Part shown: positions 55,680 through 63,485 of the stretch, piece by piece
How the letters are laid out: every line of letters begins with the position of its first letter
Position numbering within the stretch: position 1 is the stretch's first letter
Assembly (NCBI GenBank): GCA_016866355.1
Contig: VGMN01000004.1
Coordinates: 1 to 64,000, forward strand
Direction of reading: 5' to 3'
DNA from: Bacteroidota bacterium
GTDB lineage: Bacteria; Bacteroidota; Bacteroidia; Chitinophagales; Chitinophagaceae
Length of the DNA stretch: 64,000 bases
Program-made: the position numbers and the translations under genes
Notes under the pieces: generated by a model
Told to the model about the DNA's origin: nothing
What the model saw: the letters and a program-made list of their open reading frames with translations, nothing else
Database searches by the model: none

Positions 55680-57347
55680 TTAACTTCTTTTTTGTTCGAC
55701 CAGCCATTGTTCAAGCTGATTTTTGTTAAAACTGCTCAAATTCATAGCAGGAGTCAAACGCGTTTTTTGTGCAACTAACACTCCATATTTGATGTCCGAT
55801 AATCCGGACAAGGCATGCGCATCTGGGTTTATTGAAATTAATACACCACGGTCAAGGGCGTAGTCTATCCATTGCCAGTCTACATCCAATCTTCTGGGAT
55901 GCGCATTAATTTCTATTGCTACTTGGCAATGGGCGCAGGCGTCTATAATTTTTTTATGATCAATTGGGTATCCCTCTCTGGATAATAGTAATCTACCAGT
56001 TGGATGTCCCAGTATGTTGGTGAAGGGGTTTTCTATGGCTTTTAGTAGTCGTTTTGTGGCAACCTCTTCAGTCATTCTAAGGTTGCTGTGAATGGAGGCA
56101 ATAATAAGATCAAATGTCGATAGTATTGCTGGCGCATAGTCCAACGACCCATCTGTGAGAATGTCAGATTCTATTGATTTAAAAATCCGAAAGGGAGCCA
56201 GTTTTTTATTTAAAGCATCAATTTCTTGATGCTGCGTAACTACCCGATCCACTTTGAGTCCGTTAGCATAGAAAGCGCTGGCAGAATGATCTGATAAAAC
56301 CATGTATTCCCATCCCTTTTCTATGCAGGATTGGGCCATTTCTTCAATGGTGTTGGCACCATCGCTCCAATTACTGTGACAATGTATGAGCCCTTTGATC
56401 GTGTCCACCTGTAGGGGAGTGGCTTGATAGGGTTTCTCCAAGTGTTTTTTAAATTCTCTTCGAGCCGGGTGTGAAACAGGAATTTTCCTATTTATAAAAA
56501 AGAGATCATCGGGCGCCTGGTATTTGGATACAGAAATACCTGACTGCTCGGGGATCGATAACAAGTGTTCATAGAACGCAGGGGTTGATGATGTTTTTAA
56601 TAAATCCAGCGGAAGGTTAGTTGAGGCAACTAATCGAATAGCTAGTCCATTTTTTAGTTTATAACAAAGGGATTGGTCAGTTTCATCGATAAGTTCAGGG
56701 GGTTGTGCAGTTAAAAATTTTTCTTTGATGGTTTCTTTTGATGCTACTACAACAAAGGCAAGTTCTTCTAGGGTGGGTAATTGTCTTCTGAAATTTCCAG
56801 TTACGGCTATATTTTCTTTACCAAATTGAAGTTCAAGGAATGACACAATTGTTGGCAATAATGCCTCAATTTCAGCGTAGAGGAAGTGTCCTTTATGCTG
56901 CAGTAAAAACCGAATAGCATTTTCAATAGCCAATTGCGTTTTTTCTCCAAATCCTTTGAAATGGAGTAGTCTGTTTTCCTGGCAAGCGTATAAAAGCTCT
57001 CCCATAGATTCTATTCCCATTTCTTTCCAAATGGTATGAATTTTCTTGGGACCTACTCCCTTTATTTGAAGCATTTCAACAACTCCAGCAGGCGTTAGGT
57101 GGAGAAATTCCTCCAAGGCATTAAGTTTCCCATGCTCCAAAAGCTCGCTGATTGCCGCCGCTACGCTATTGCCGATTCCTCGTATACTTCTCCATTTTTC
57201 TTTTGGAGTACTTACCAGGGGGAATGTGAGTTTTTCTATGGTGAAGGCTGCCGCAGCGTAAGATTTGGATTTGAACGAATCGGCCCCATGGATATCTAAT
57301 AGCTTTGAAAACAATTCAAGCTGTTCCGCAAGCTGTGTATTCTCCAT
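55680..57347 (-). CDS. polX: PolX-family protein with degenerate polymerase and intact PHP nuclease
   Basis: A 555-residue protein with the PolX layout. An N-terminal 8-kDa-like helix-hairpin-helix region has IRGIGNSVAAAISELL (55-70) and IKGVGPKK (95-102). The palm region is degenerate. Active PolX palms have GS-RRGKETVGDIDIL and a third Asp; here TGNFRRQLPTLEELAFVV and NGLAIRLV lack those aspartates. The PHP domain (about 315-555) has HCHSNWSDG, LSDHS, SIESDILTDGSLDY, ASIHS, LGHPTGR, EINAHPRR and NPDAHA, all metal-ligand motifs. It is probably a nuclease or phosphoesterase in repair, not a polymerase. Confidence 0.85.
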   Translation of the reverse strand: MENTQLAEQLELFSKLLDIHGADSFKSKSYAAAAFTIEKLTFPLVSTPKEKWRSIRGIGNSVAAAISELLEHGKLNALEEFLHLTPAGVVEMLQIKGVGPKKIHTIWKEMGIESMGELLYACQENRLLHFKGFGEKTQLAIENAIRFLLQHKGHFLYAEIEALLPTIVSFLELQFGKENIAVTGNFRRQLPTLEELAFVVVASKETIKEKFLTAQPPELIDETDQSLCYKLKNGLAIRLVASTNLPLDLLKTSSTPAFYEHLLSIPEQSGISVSKYQAPDDLFFINRKIPVSHPARREFKKHLEKPYQATPLQVDTIKGLIHCHSNWSDGANTIEEMAQSCIEKGWEYMVLSDHSASAFYANGLKVDRVVTQHQEIDALNKKLAPFRIFKSIESDILTDGSLDYAPAILSTFDLIIASIHSNLRMTEEVATKRLLKAIENPFTNILGHPTGRLLLSREGYPIDHKKIIDACAHCQVAIEINAHPRRLDVDWQWIDYALDRGVLISINPDAHALSGLSDIKYGVLVAQKTRLTPAMNLSSFNKNQLEQWLVEQKRS

Positions 57348-57379
57348 AAGCGCAAGGTAAGAAGGGATAGGGTTAAATG

Positions 57380-57409
57380 AGAAAGTCCCCCGATTTCGGA
57401 GGACTTTCT
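57380..57409 (-). terminator. hairpin downstream of the Lys/Ala protein gene
   Basis: The stem AGAAAGTCC/GGACTTTCT continues inward past one mismatch with CCG/CGG around ATTT. It lies 20 bases after the stop of the Lys/Ala protein gene. The minus-strand T run is weak. Confidence 0.6.
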
Positions 57410-57428
57410 ATCAATTGGAAGAGAAGTG

Positions 57429-57518
57429 TTACTTCTTCTTCTTAGCAGCTTTTTTCTTAGCGGCTTTCTTCTTTTTTGGAGCGGCTTTTTTCTTAGCAGC
57501 TTTTTTCTTAGTAGCCAT
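57429..57518 (-). CDS. 29-residue histone H1-like Lys/Ala protein
   Basis: A tiny ORF below the ORF-track cutoff. It reads MATKKKAAKKKAAPKKKKAA and on to KKKK, so it is almost only Lys, Ala, one Pro and one Thr, like histone H1/Hc1 tails. Such peptides usually bind DNA or RNA by charge. Lys codons are mixed AAA and AAG, and there is no frame disruption. It lies 112 nt downstream of rpmA on the same strand with a TATTTTTA box-like site and a dyad before it. Function is inferred from composition. Confidence 0.7.
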   Translation of the reverse strand: MATKKKAAKKKAAPKKKKAAKKKAAKKKK

Positions 57519-57555
57519 TGTTTAGAATTTAATGGTGTTAGAAAAATGGGTTATC

Positions 57556-57588
57556 GGTAGTAAAAATAATCATATTTTTTTACTAACC
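57556..57588 (-). promoter_or_regulatory. AT-rich dyad upstream of the Lys/Ala protein gene
   Basis: GGTAGTAAAAATA is nearly complementary to TATTTTTTTACTAACC, giving a hairpin with a 4-nt loop. On the minus strand it contains TATTTTTA, one mismatch from the -7 box. It could be a promoter region or a second terminator for rpmA. Confidence 0.35.
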
Positions 57589-57609
57589 AAACTTTTTTAA
57601 AGAAAATTT

Positions 57610-57631
57610 AGAAGCTGTCGAAATAGCTTCT
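57610..57631 (-). terminator. hairpin at the rpmA 3' end
   Basis: AGAAGCT/AGCTTCT with an 8-nt loop forms a stem overlapping the first base of the rpmA stop codon. Its T tract is broken (AAATTTTCTTT), so termination is probably partial. Confidence 0.5.
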
Positions 57632-57891
57632 TAGGCTTCAGCTGGTGCTACAGAAACAAATGTTCTGTTGTTGCGTCCTTTTTTGAATTCAACAACACCA
57701 TCTGTTAATGCAAATAGAGAGAAGTCTCTACCTACTCCAACATTTTTTCCGGGATGATAAACAGTCCCACGTTGACGCACAATAATGTTTCCAGAGATGG
57801 CAGGTTGGCCACCAAATATTTTTACGCCTAGGCGTTTGCTTTGCGAGTCACGGTTATTCTTTACACTACCTTCACCTTTCTTATGTGCCAT
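57631..57891 (-). CDS. rpmA: 50S ribosomal protein L27
   Basis: A large-subunit protein near the peptidyl-transferase centre, 86 residues. [29 protein letters not shown] and [15 protein letters not shown] are canonical. There is no N-terminal extension of the kind processed by Prp in Firmicutes. It follows rplU after 29 nt, the common rplU-rpmA pair. Confidence 0.97.
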   Translation of the reverse strand: MAHKKGEGSVKNNRDSQSKRLGVKIFGGQPAISGNIIVRQRGTVYHPGKNVGVGRDFSLFALTDGVVEFKKGRNNRTFVSVAPAEA

Positions 57892-57920
57892 GGATGTGTT
57901 TTTTTAATGGATAATAAATT

Positions 57921-58220
57921 TTAAGCGATGCTTACTACTTTGATTTTGGTGTACGCGGTACGATGACCTTTCTTTTTGTGAAATCCTTTTCTTCTTTTCT
58001 GTTTGTAGGCAATTACCGTATCACCTTTAACTTGATCAAGAATTTCAGCCTGAACTTTTGAACCATTGTTAGCGCCAATGGACAATTTGCCATTTGCGTC
58101 AACTAATAGAACTTCCAGTGTGAGTTTATCACCTGCGTTTCCCTCAACGTGGGGAACGTAGAGCGTTTGGTCTTTTTCGACCTTGAACTGCTGACCGGCC
58201 ACTTTTATAATAGCTACCAT
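57921..58220 (-). CDS. rplU: 50S ribosomal protein L21
   Basis: A large-subunit protein, 99 residues, starting MVAIIKVAGQQFKVEKDQ and ending in the basic KQKRRKGFHKKKGHRTAYTKIKV segment typical of L21. It is the first gene of the rplU-rpmA unit, with a TACCTTTG box 19 nt before the ATG. Confidence 0.97.
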   Translation of the reverse strand: MVAIIKVAGQQFKVEKDQTLYVPHVEGNAGDKLTLEVLLVDANGKLSIGANNGSKVQAEILDQVKGDTVIAYKQKRRKGFHKKKGHRTAYTKIKVVSIA

Positions 58221-58239
58221 ACACTAAAATTTAGGACGG

Positions 58240-58247
58240 CAAAGGTA
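58240..58247 (-). promoter_or_regulatory. -7 box of rplU-rpmA
   Basis: Minus-strand TACCTTTG lies 19 nt before the rplU ATG. Confidence 0.6.
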
Positions 58248-58341
58248 GGGGGAAAAGGTGAATCTGCCAACGGAAAATACAACTCATTCAAAGCCAATAG
58301 GACGGGGTAATTGACCATGGGTTCACTATATTTACCCTTCT

Positions 58342-58349
58342 TAAATTTG
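58342..58349 (+). promoter_or_regulatory. -7 box of the GH3-dxr-rseP unit
   Basis: TAAATTTG lies 27 nt before the GH3-family ATG at 58377. Confidence 0.5.
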
Positions 58350-58376
58350 AGCCTGTTTCCCCAGCGGGACTGATCC

Positions 58377-59876
58377 ATGAAAATAAAGTCATTTTTCGCC
58401 AAGCCATTTGCAGCCTATGTCCACCGGACAATTCGTAGGGAGATGCATACTGCTTTGAACGATCAGCAACGAATTTTACTACAACTCATTGAAGTAGGGA
58501 GAAAAACTCAATTTGGAAAAACAACCAAATTAACCGATGTAAATGATTATCAATCATTTAAGGAGTCGGTTTGTATTCAGGACTATGAGGGACTCAGGCC
58601 TTGGATTGATAAGATAAAGGCGGGGGGCCAAAATGTATTATGGAAAGGAAAGCCCCTCTATTTTGCAAAGACTTCTGGCACCACAAGCGGTATAAAATAT
58701 ATCCCGATCACCAAGGAGTCCATCCCCAACCATATTAATACAGCCCGTAATGCTTTATTATGTTATATCGCTGAAAGCGGCAATACCCGGTTTGCTGACG
58801 GAAAACTGATTTTTCTCTCTGGGTCCCCTGAACTGGAGCGAGTCGGGGATATTCCTACCGGTAGACTCAGTGGTATTGTGAATCACCACGTGCCAAGTTA
58901 TTTAAGGGCCAACCAACTACCGTCATTTGAAACTAACTGTATAGAAGAGTGGGAAGTGAAGCTTTCAAAAATTGTAGAAGAGACGCACCAGGAGAATATG
59001 ACACTAATAAGTGGTATTCCGCCATGGATGCAAATGTATTTTGATGCGTTAATTGCAAAAAGTGGTAAAACGGTAGGAGAGCTCTTTCCAAATTTTAGTG
59101 TAATGGTGCAAGGCGGAGTCAATTTTGAACCCTATCGAGCAAAGTTGATGGAGAGCGTTGGACGCAAGGTGGATACGATAGAACTATTTCCCGCAAGTGA
59201 GGGATTTTTTGCTTTTCAAGATACGCTCGACCAGCAGGGGTTATTGCTGAACACCAATAGTGGGATATATTTTGAATTTATTCCTACAGCTGAAGTCGGA
59301 AAGGCTAATCCTAAAAGACTTTCATTGGCTGAGATCCAAATCGGTGAAAATTATTCACTCATCATCAATAGTAATGCGGGTCTATGGGGCTATGAAATAG
59401 GGGATGTGGTTCGTTTTGTTTCTGTGGATCCTTATCGATTAATAGTGGTAGGGCGAACAAAGCATTTCATTTCTGCATTTGGAGAACATGTTATTGGAGA
59501 AGAGGTAGAGTATAGTATTCAAAAAGCTTGTAAAGAATTTTCAGTTTCTGTAACAGAATTTACGGTGGCCCCTCGCGTGAGTAAGGATCGTGAAAAATCT
59601 TGTCATGAGTGGTTTATTGAATTTGATCAACCGCCCGCAGATATAAAAGCGTTTGCAGATTGTCTGGACAGCCATTTGCAACAGAAAAATGTATATTATA
59701 AGGATTTAATTACCGGTTCTATTTTGAGTCCCCTTCAAATACAGGTGGTACCCAAGGGCGGTTTTATTAACTATATGCGTTCTATTGGTAAGTTGGGTGG
59801 GCAAAATAAAGTTCCCCGGCTGAGTAATGATCGTGTTATTGCTGATGTTTTAATTTCGTTTACTATTATCAATTAA
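58377..59876 (+). CDS. GH3-family acyl-adenylating protein
   Basis: A 499-residue relative of plant GH3 acyl-acid-amido synthetases. The ATP/AMP loop is in AKTSGTTSGIKYIPITKES, and ELFPASEGFFAFQD and YEIGDVVRFVS complete the adenylate-forming core. Plant members conjugate amino acids to auxin or jasmonate; the bacterial substrate is unknown. It is the first gene of a run with dxr (8-nt gap) and rseP (32-nt gap). Confidence 0.83.
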   Translation: MKIKSFFAKPFAAYVHRTIRREMHTALNDQQRILLQLIEVGRKTQFGKTTKLTDVNDYQSFKESVCIQDYEGLRPWIDKIKAGGQNVLWKGKPLYFAKTSGTTSGIKYIPITKESIPNHINTARNALLCYIAESGNTRFADGKLIFLSGSPELERVGDIPTGRLSGIVNHHVPSYLRANQLPSFETNCIEEWEVKLSKIVEETHQENMTLISGIPPWMQMYFDALIAKSGKTVGELFPNFSVMVQGGVNFEPYRAKLMESVGRKVDTIELFPASEGFFAFQDTLDQQGLLLNTNSGIYFEFIPTAEVGKANPKRLSLAEIQIGENYSLIINSNAGLWGYEIGDVVRFVSVDPYRLIVVGRTKHFISAFGEHVIGEEVEYSIQKACKEFSVSVTEFTVAPRVSKDREKSCHEWFIEFDQPPADIKAFADCLDSHLQQKNVYYKDLITGSILSPLQIQVVPKGGFINYMRSIGKLGGQNKVPRLSNDRVIADVLISFTIIN

Positions 59877-59884
59877 ATTGATTC

Positions 59885-61054
59885 ATGCATCAACCTACTT
59901 CGCAAAAGCGTATTGCAATTTTTGGTTCAACTGGTTCTATTGGCACACAAGCATTGGATGTAATAGCTGCTAACCCCACTTTGTTTTCGGCCGAAATTCT
60001 AACGGCACAGCAAAACGAGCAGTTACTTATCGAGCAGGCAAAGCAATTCAGACCAAATATTGTTGTGATTGGTGACCCCAAGAAATATGTAGTGGTGAAA
60101 GAGGCATTAGCAAGTTTAGCAATTAAAGTATTTGCGGGTGAGAAAGCGTTGGAGGAAGTAGCAGCGCTAGATTGCTATGACCAGATGTTGGCAGCGATCG
60201 TAGGGTATGCGGGTCTCAGGCCAACGCTTGCGGCAATTCGAAATGGAAAAAGTATAGCACTTGCCAATAAAGAAACGTTGGTAGTGGCAGGTGATATTGT
60301 AATGCAAACTGCTTTTGAAAATAAAGTTCCCATCATCCCAGTAGACTCTGAGCATTCTGCGATTTTTCAATGTCTAGTTGGGGAGGTGCACAACAAGATC
60401 GAAAAAGTTATTTTGACTGCATCCGGGGGACCTTTTTTGGGTAAGAAAACAAATTACTTGGTTAATGTAAAAAGAGAACATGCGTTGCAACACCCCAATT
60501 GGTCAATGGGGGCAAAGATTACAATAGATTCGGCCACTTTAATGAACAAAGGATTAGAGGTGATTGAGGCCCGTTGGCTTTTCAATTTAAAGCCAAGCGA
60601 AATTCAAGTGGTGGTTCATCCTCAAAGTATTATTCATAGCATGGTGCAATTTCAGGATGGAAGCATAAAAGCGCAGATGGGCTTACCGGATATGAAATTG
60701 CCCATACAGTATGCGTTGGCATTTCCCCAGCGAATCGGCAATCAGTTTCCTCGTTATGATTTCAAGACCGTGCGCAACCTTAGTTTTGAAGATCCAGATG
60801 TTAAAACATTCAGAAACTTAGCTTTAGCAATGGAGGCACTGGAAAAGGGAGGGAATCTTGCTTGTGTAATGAACGCCGCCAATGAAATTGTTGTGTTTGC
60901 TTTTTTAAAAAATCGGATTAATTTTTTAGATATGACCAATATTATTGAGAAAACAATGCAACAGGTTCCCTTTATTCAACATCCCACGCTTGAGGATTAT
61001 TTTGAAAGCGATGCGGCTGCTCGTAACTTTGCAGCTGATCAAATAAATCTATAA
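59885..61054 (+). CDS. dxr: 1-deoxy-D-xylulose 5-phosphate reductoisomerase
   Basis: The NADPH-dependent second enzyme of the MEP isoprenoid pathway. RIAIFGSTGSIGTQALDVI binds NADPH, NKETLVVAG and PVDSEHSAIFQ carry metal and substrate ligands, and SGGPFLGK is the substrate loop. The length is 389 residues. It lies between the GH3-family gene and rseP, the latter being a neighbour of dxr in many bacteria. Confidence 0.97.
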   Translation: MHQPTSQKRIAIFGSTGSIGTQALDVIAANPTLFSAEILTAQQNEQLLIEQAKQFRPNIVVIGDPKKYVVVKEALASLAIKVFAGEKALEEVAALDCYDQMLAAIVGYAGLRPTLAAIRNGKSIALANKETLVVAGDIVMQTAFENKVPIIPVDSEHSAIFQCLVGEVHNKIEKVILTASGGPFLGKKTNYLVNVKREHALQHPNWSMGAKITIDSATLMNKGLEVIEARWLFNLKPSEIQVVVHPQSIIHSMVQFQDGSIKAQMGLPDMKLPIQYALAFPQRIGNQFPRYDFKTVRNLSFEDPDVKTFRNLALAMEALEKGGNLACVMNAANEIVVFAFLKNRINFLDMTNIIEKTMQQVPFIQHPTLEDYFESDAAARNFAADQINL

Positions 61055-61086
61055 CTGCCTTTTCCATAAAGTCAGTTTTTAAAACT

Positions 61087-62463
61087 ATGGTACTTCTTGC
61101 AATTGATTGGTCCGCTGTTGGACTCCAGGCTGCTCAGCTTTTACTTTCTCTCTCCATGCTGGTTATACTACATGAGTTTGGCCATTTCATAACGGCTCGT
61201 TGGTTTGGCTGTCGGGTAGAAAAGTTTTATTTATTTTTTGATCCTTGGTTTTCGCTTTTTAAAAAGAAAAAAGGTGAAACAGAATATGGAGTAGGTTGGC
61301 TTCCGTTGGGTGGTTATGTAAAAATTGCCGGAATGATTGATGAGAGTATGGATAAGGAAGCATTAAGTAAGCCGGCTCAACCCTGGGAGTTTAGAAGTAA
61401 GCCCGCCTGGCAACGTCTAATTGTCATGATAGGCGGGGTAGTAATGAATGTGCTGGTGGCTTTTGTTATTTATTCTTTTATTTTAATGGTTTGGGGGGAT
61501 AAAAAGATTCCGACTTCTTCTATGAAATATGGCGTACATGTGGTGGATAGTACCTTGTACAAAATGGGAATTAGAAATGGGGATCGTATCATTTCAATTG
61601 ACAACCAGCCCGTGACTGATTTTGAGAAATTGCGTCGTAAGTTAATTCTTGGCGAACAAGTTCAATTACAGCGCGGTCAGGAGCTGGTTACAATTAACCT
61701 AGATAAGGATCTAATTGGGCAATTGGTTGAGAACCGAAACAAGGATCGTAGAGGATTTTTGGAAGCACGTAGACCTGCCATAGCTTATTTTGTTCCAGAT
61801 ACTGGCGCTGCATTTAAAGCAGGGCTTAGAAAGGGTGACAAAATGCTTGCAATTAATACTAATCATTTTGAGTTTTATGATCAACTTCAGGAGCAATTGC
61901 CCCTTTATAAAAGTGATACCGTTGGAATATTAGTTGAGAGAAATGGTCAAGAATTGATTTTGAATTTACCAATAAGTGAGGAAGGAAAAATTGGGTTTCT
62001 TGCCTATGGATACAATTACCAACAAATGGATAGCCTAGGTTGGATCAAGTTAGAGGTAAATCGTCTGTCCTTTTTTGCTGCCATACCTGGTGGTATAAAA
62101 AAAGCGGGTACTGAGTTACAGGATTATATTGATCAGTTCAAAAAGATTCTTGATCCTGATACGGGTGCATATAAAGGAGTGGGTGGTTTTAAATCAATGG
62201 GGTCCATTTTCCCAGGTTCAGTTTGGGATTGGGAGGCTTTTTGGAGAATTACCGCCTTTATTTCTATTGTACTGGCCTTTATGAATCTCTTACCCATTCC
62301 TGCGCTTGATGGTGGGCATGTGCTTTTTACAGTTTATGAAATGATTAGTGGACGTAAGCCCAGTGATAAATTTTTAGAATATGCACAGCTCGTGGGAATG
62401 GCATTGTTACTTTCTTTGATGATTTACGCGAATGCCAATGATTGGCTCGGATGGGGAAAATAG
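61087..62463 (+). CDS. rseP: site-2 protease RseP
   Basis: An intramembrane zinc metalloprotease that cleaves anti-sigma factors or remnant signal peptides. HEFGH in the first TM helix (about 29-33) and the LDGG motif in PALDGGHVLF provide metal ligands. Two PDZ-like regions lie between (about 150-225 and 225-300). The length is 458 residues. It is the last gene of the GH3-dxr-rseP run, 20 nt before the tmRNA. Confidence 0.94.
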   Translation: MVLLAIDWSAVGLQAAQLLLSLSMLVILHEFGHFITARWFGCRVEKFYLFFDPWFSLFKKKKGETEYGVGWLPLGGYVKIAGMIDESMDKEALSKPAQPWEFRSKPAWQRLIVMIGGVVMNVLVAFVIYSFILMVWGDKKIPTSSMKYGVHVVDSTLYKMGIRNGDRIISIDNQPVTDFEKLRRKLILGEQVQLQRGQELVTINLDKDLIGQLVENRNKDRRGFLEARRPAIAYFVPDTGAAFKAGLRKGDKMLAINTNHFEFYDQLQEQLPLYKSDTVGILVERNGQELILNLPISEEGKIGFLAYGYNYQQMDSLGWIKLEVNRLSFFAAIPGGIKKAGTELQDYIDQFKKILDPDTGAYKGVGGFKSMGSIFPGSVWDWEAFWRITAFISIVLAFMNLLPIPALDGGHVLFTVYEMISGRKPSDKFLEYAQLVGMALLLSLMIYANANDWLGWGK

Positions 62464-62465
62464 GC

Positions 62466-62473
62466 GAACTTTG
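62466..62473 (+). promoter_or_regulatory. -7 box of the tmRNA gene
   Basis: GAACTTTG (T to G at the first base) ends 10 nt before the first base of the mature tmRNA. Confidence 0.4.
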
Positions 62474-62483
62474 CAATTCAATT

Positions 62484-62873
62484 GGGGGCGTTTGGTTTTG
62501 ACAGCATAGCTCTTTGAAAGTATAAGCATGTACTGCGTTGCGTAATTAGCAGTTTAATCTGAATACGAGACTACAAATGGCAATACTCAGTATGCCATGG
62601 CTGCTTAATCAGTGATTAGGTAGTCATTTGGGCCGCCGGGCCGGTTTATCTGTTACCACGCCCCGCCGCCGACTCAACAAACAATACAGGTTGCAAAAAG
62701 CTGATCTCTTGCAAAAGGGATAGTCGTGCTGCTTTTTTAAGATAATTACGACTACGGTGTAGATTGGTTCGTCCAGTTCCTGTCTATCCCCGACAATTAA
62801 TGCTGGAATAAACATGTAGAAGGCTTTCGACGAATATGTTTGGACACCGGTTCGAATCCGGTCGCCTCCACCA
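62484..62873 (+). ncRNA. ssrA: transfer-messenger RNA
   Basis: The 390-nt tmRNA that rescues stalled ribosomes. The 5' end GGGGGCGTTTGG pairs with the 3' end CGCCTCC, followed by an encoded ACCA. The T-arm is CCGGTTCGAATCCGG. The tag reading frame ends TATGCCATGGCTGCTTAA (YAMAA stop). The frame reads ETTNGNTQYAMAA if it starts at GAG 62567, though the exact resume codon is uncertain. The G+C-rich pseudoknot region (GGGCCGCCGGGCC) follows. A promoter box lies just upstream and rseP precedes it. Confidence 0.96.
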
Positions 62874-62929
62874 TTAATTATTCTTAACGCTTAACTAGTT
62901 GCTATGTTAACCCAATTCAAAAAAACAGT

Positions 62930-63397
62930 TTGTCTGTAAGACACTTTTTTTTATTGATGATGGCGGGGGTGGCTCTCATCACCGTCAGTTCTTCATTTAG
63001 AACAGCGCAGGAAAATCCAGACGCAATTGTGGGCGTATGGAAAACCGGGGAAGGGAATGCTATGGTTCGTATTTATAAAAATGGGGAGAAGTACCAAGGC
63101 AAAATTATTTGGTTAAAAGAGCCTAATGATCCCGAATCAGGTAAACCTAAGATTGATAAAAATCATCCGGAGGAAAGCAGCCGTACACGCCCCATTCTTG
63201 GGCTTGTAAATGTGTGGGGTTTTAAGTTTGATGAAAAAAATAGTTGGAACGGCGGTTCAATATACGATCCAAAAAATGGGAGGACCTATTCTTGTAAAAT
63301 CAAGATGGTAAACGAATCTAAAATAGAGGTAAGAGGATATATTGGTATTTCAATGATTGGAAGAACAGATTCCTGGACACGTCAGGAAGTTAAGTAA
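62930..63397 (+). CDS. secreted DUF2147-family protein
   Basis: A 155-residue protein with a signal peptide (FFLLMMAGVALITVSSS) and the DUF2147 core (VGVWKTGEGNAMVRIYKNGEKYQGKIIWLKEPNDPESGKPKID and WNGGSIYDPKNGRTYSCKIKM). The function of the family is not known. The start is TTG 62930. ATG 62957 gives a signal peptide with no positive residue. An upstream ATG (62903) is in another frame and would need a frameshift to join. Confidence 0.8.
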   Translation: MSVRHFFLLMMAGVALITVSSSFRTAQENPDAIVGVWKTGEGNAMVRIYKNGEKYQGKIIWLKEPNDPESGKPKIDKNHPEESSRTRPILGLVNVWGFKFDEKNSWNGGSIYDPKNGRTYSCKIKMVNESKIEVRGYIGISMIGRTDSWTRQEVK

Positions 63398-63485
63398 GGG
63401 GAATCTGTTACGCTGTATTTTAATTGGAGTTTCATAGGCGAATCTGTATATTGCATATACCTTAATCCTGTGAAAATCTTATCCT

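Noticed and set aside
57429-57518. Regular KKKAA repeats as a CRISPR-like or tandem repeat array
   Set aside because: The periodicity follows codons of one short basic ORF and has no spacers.
62624-62815. 63-residue minus-strand ORF
   Set aside because: It lies wholly inside the tmRNA.
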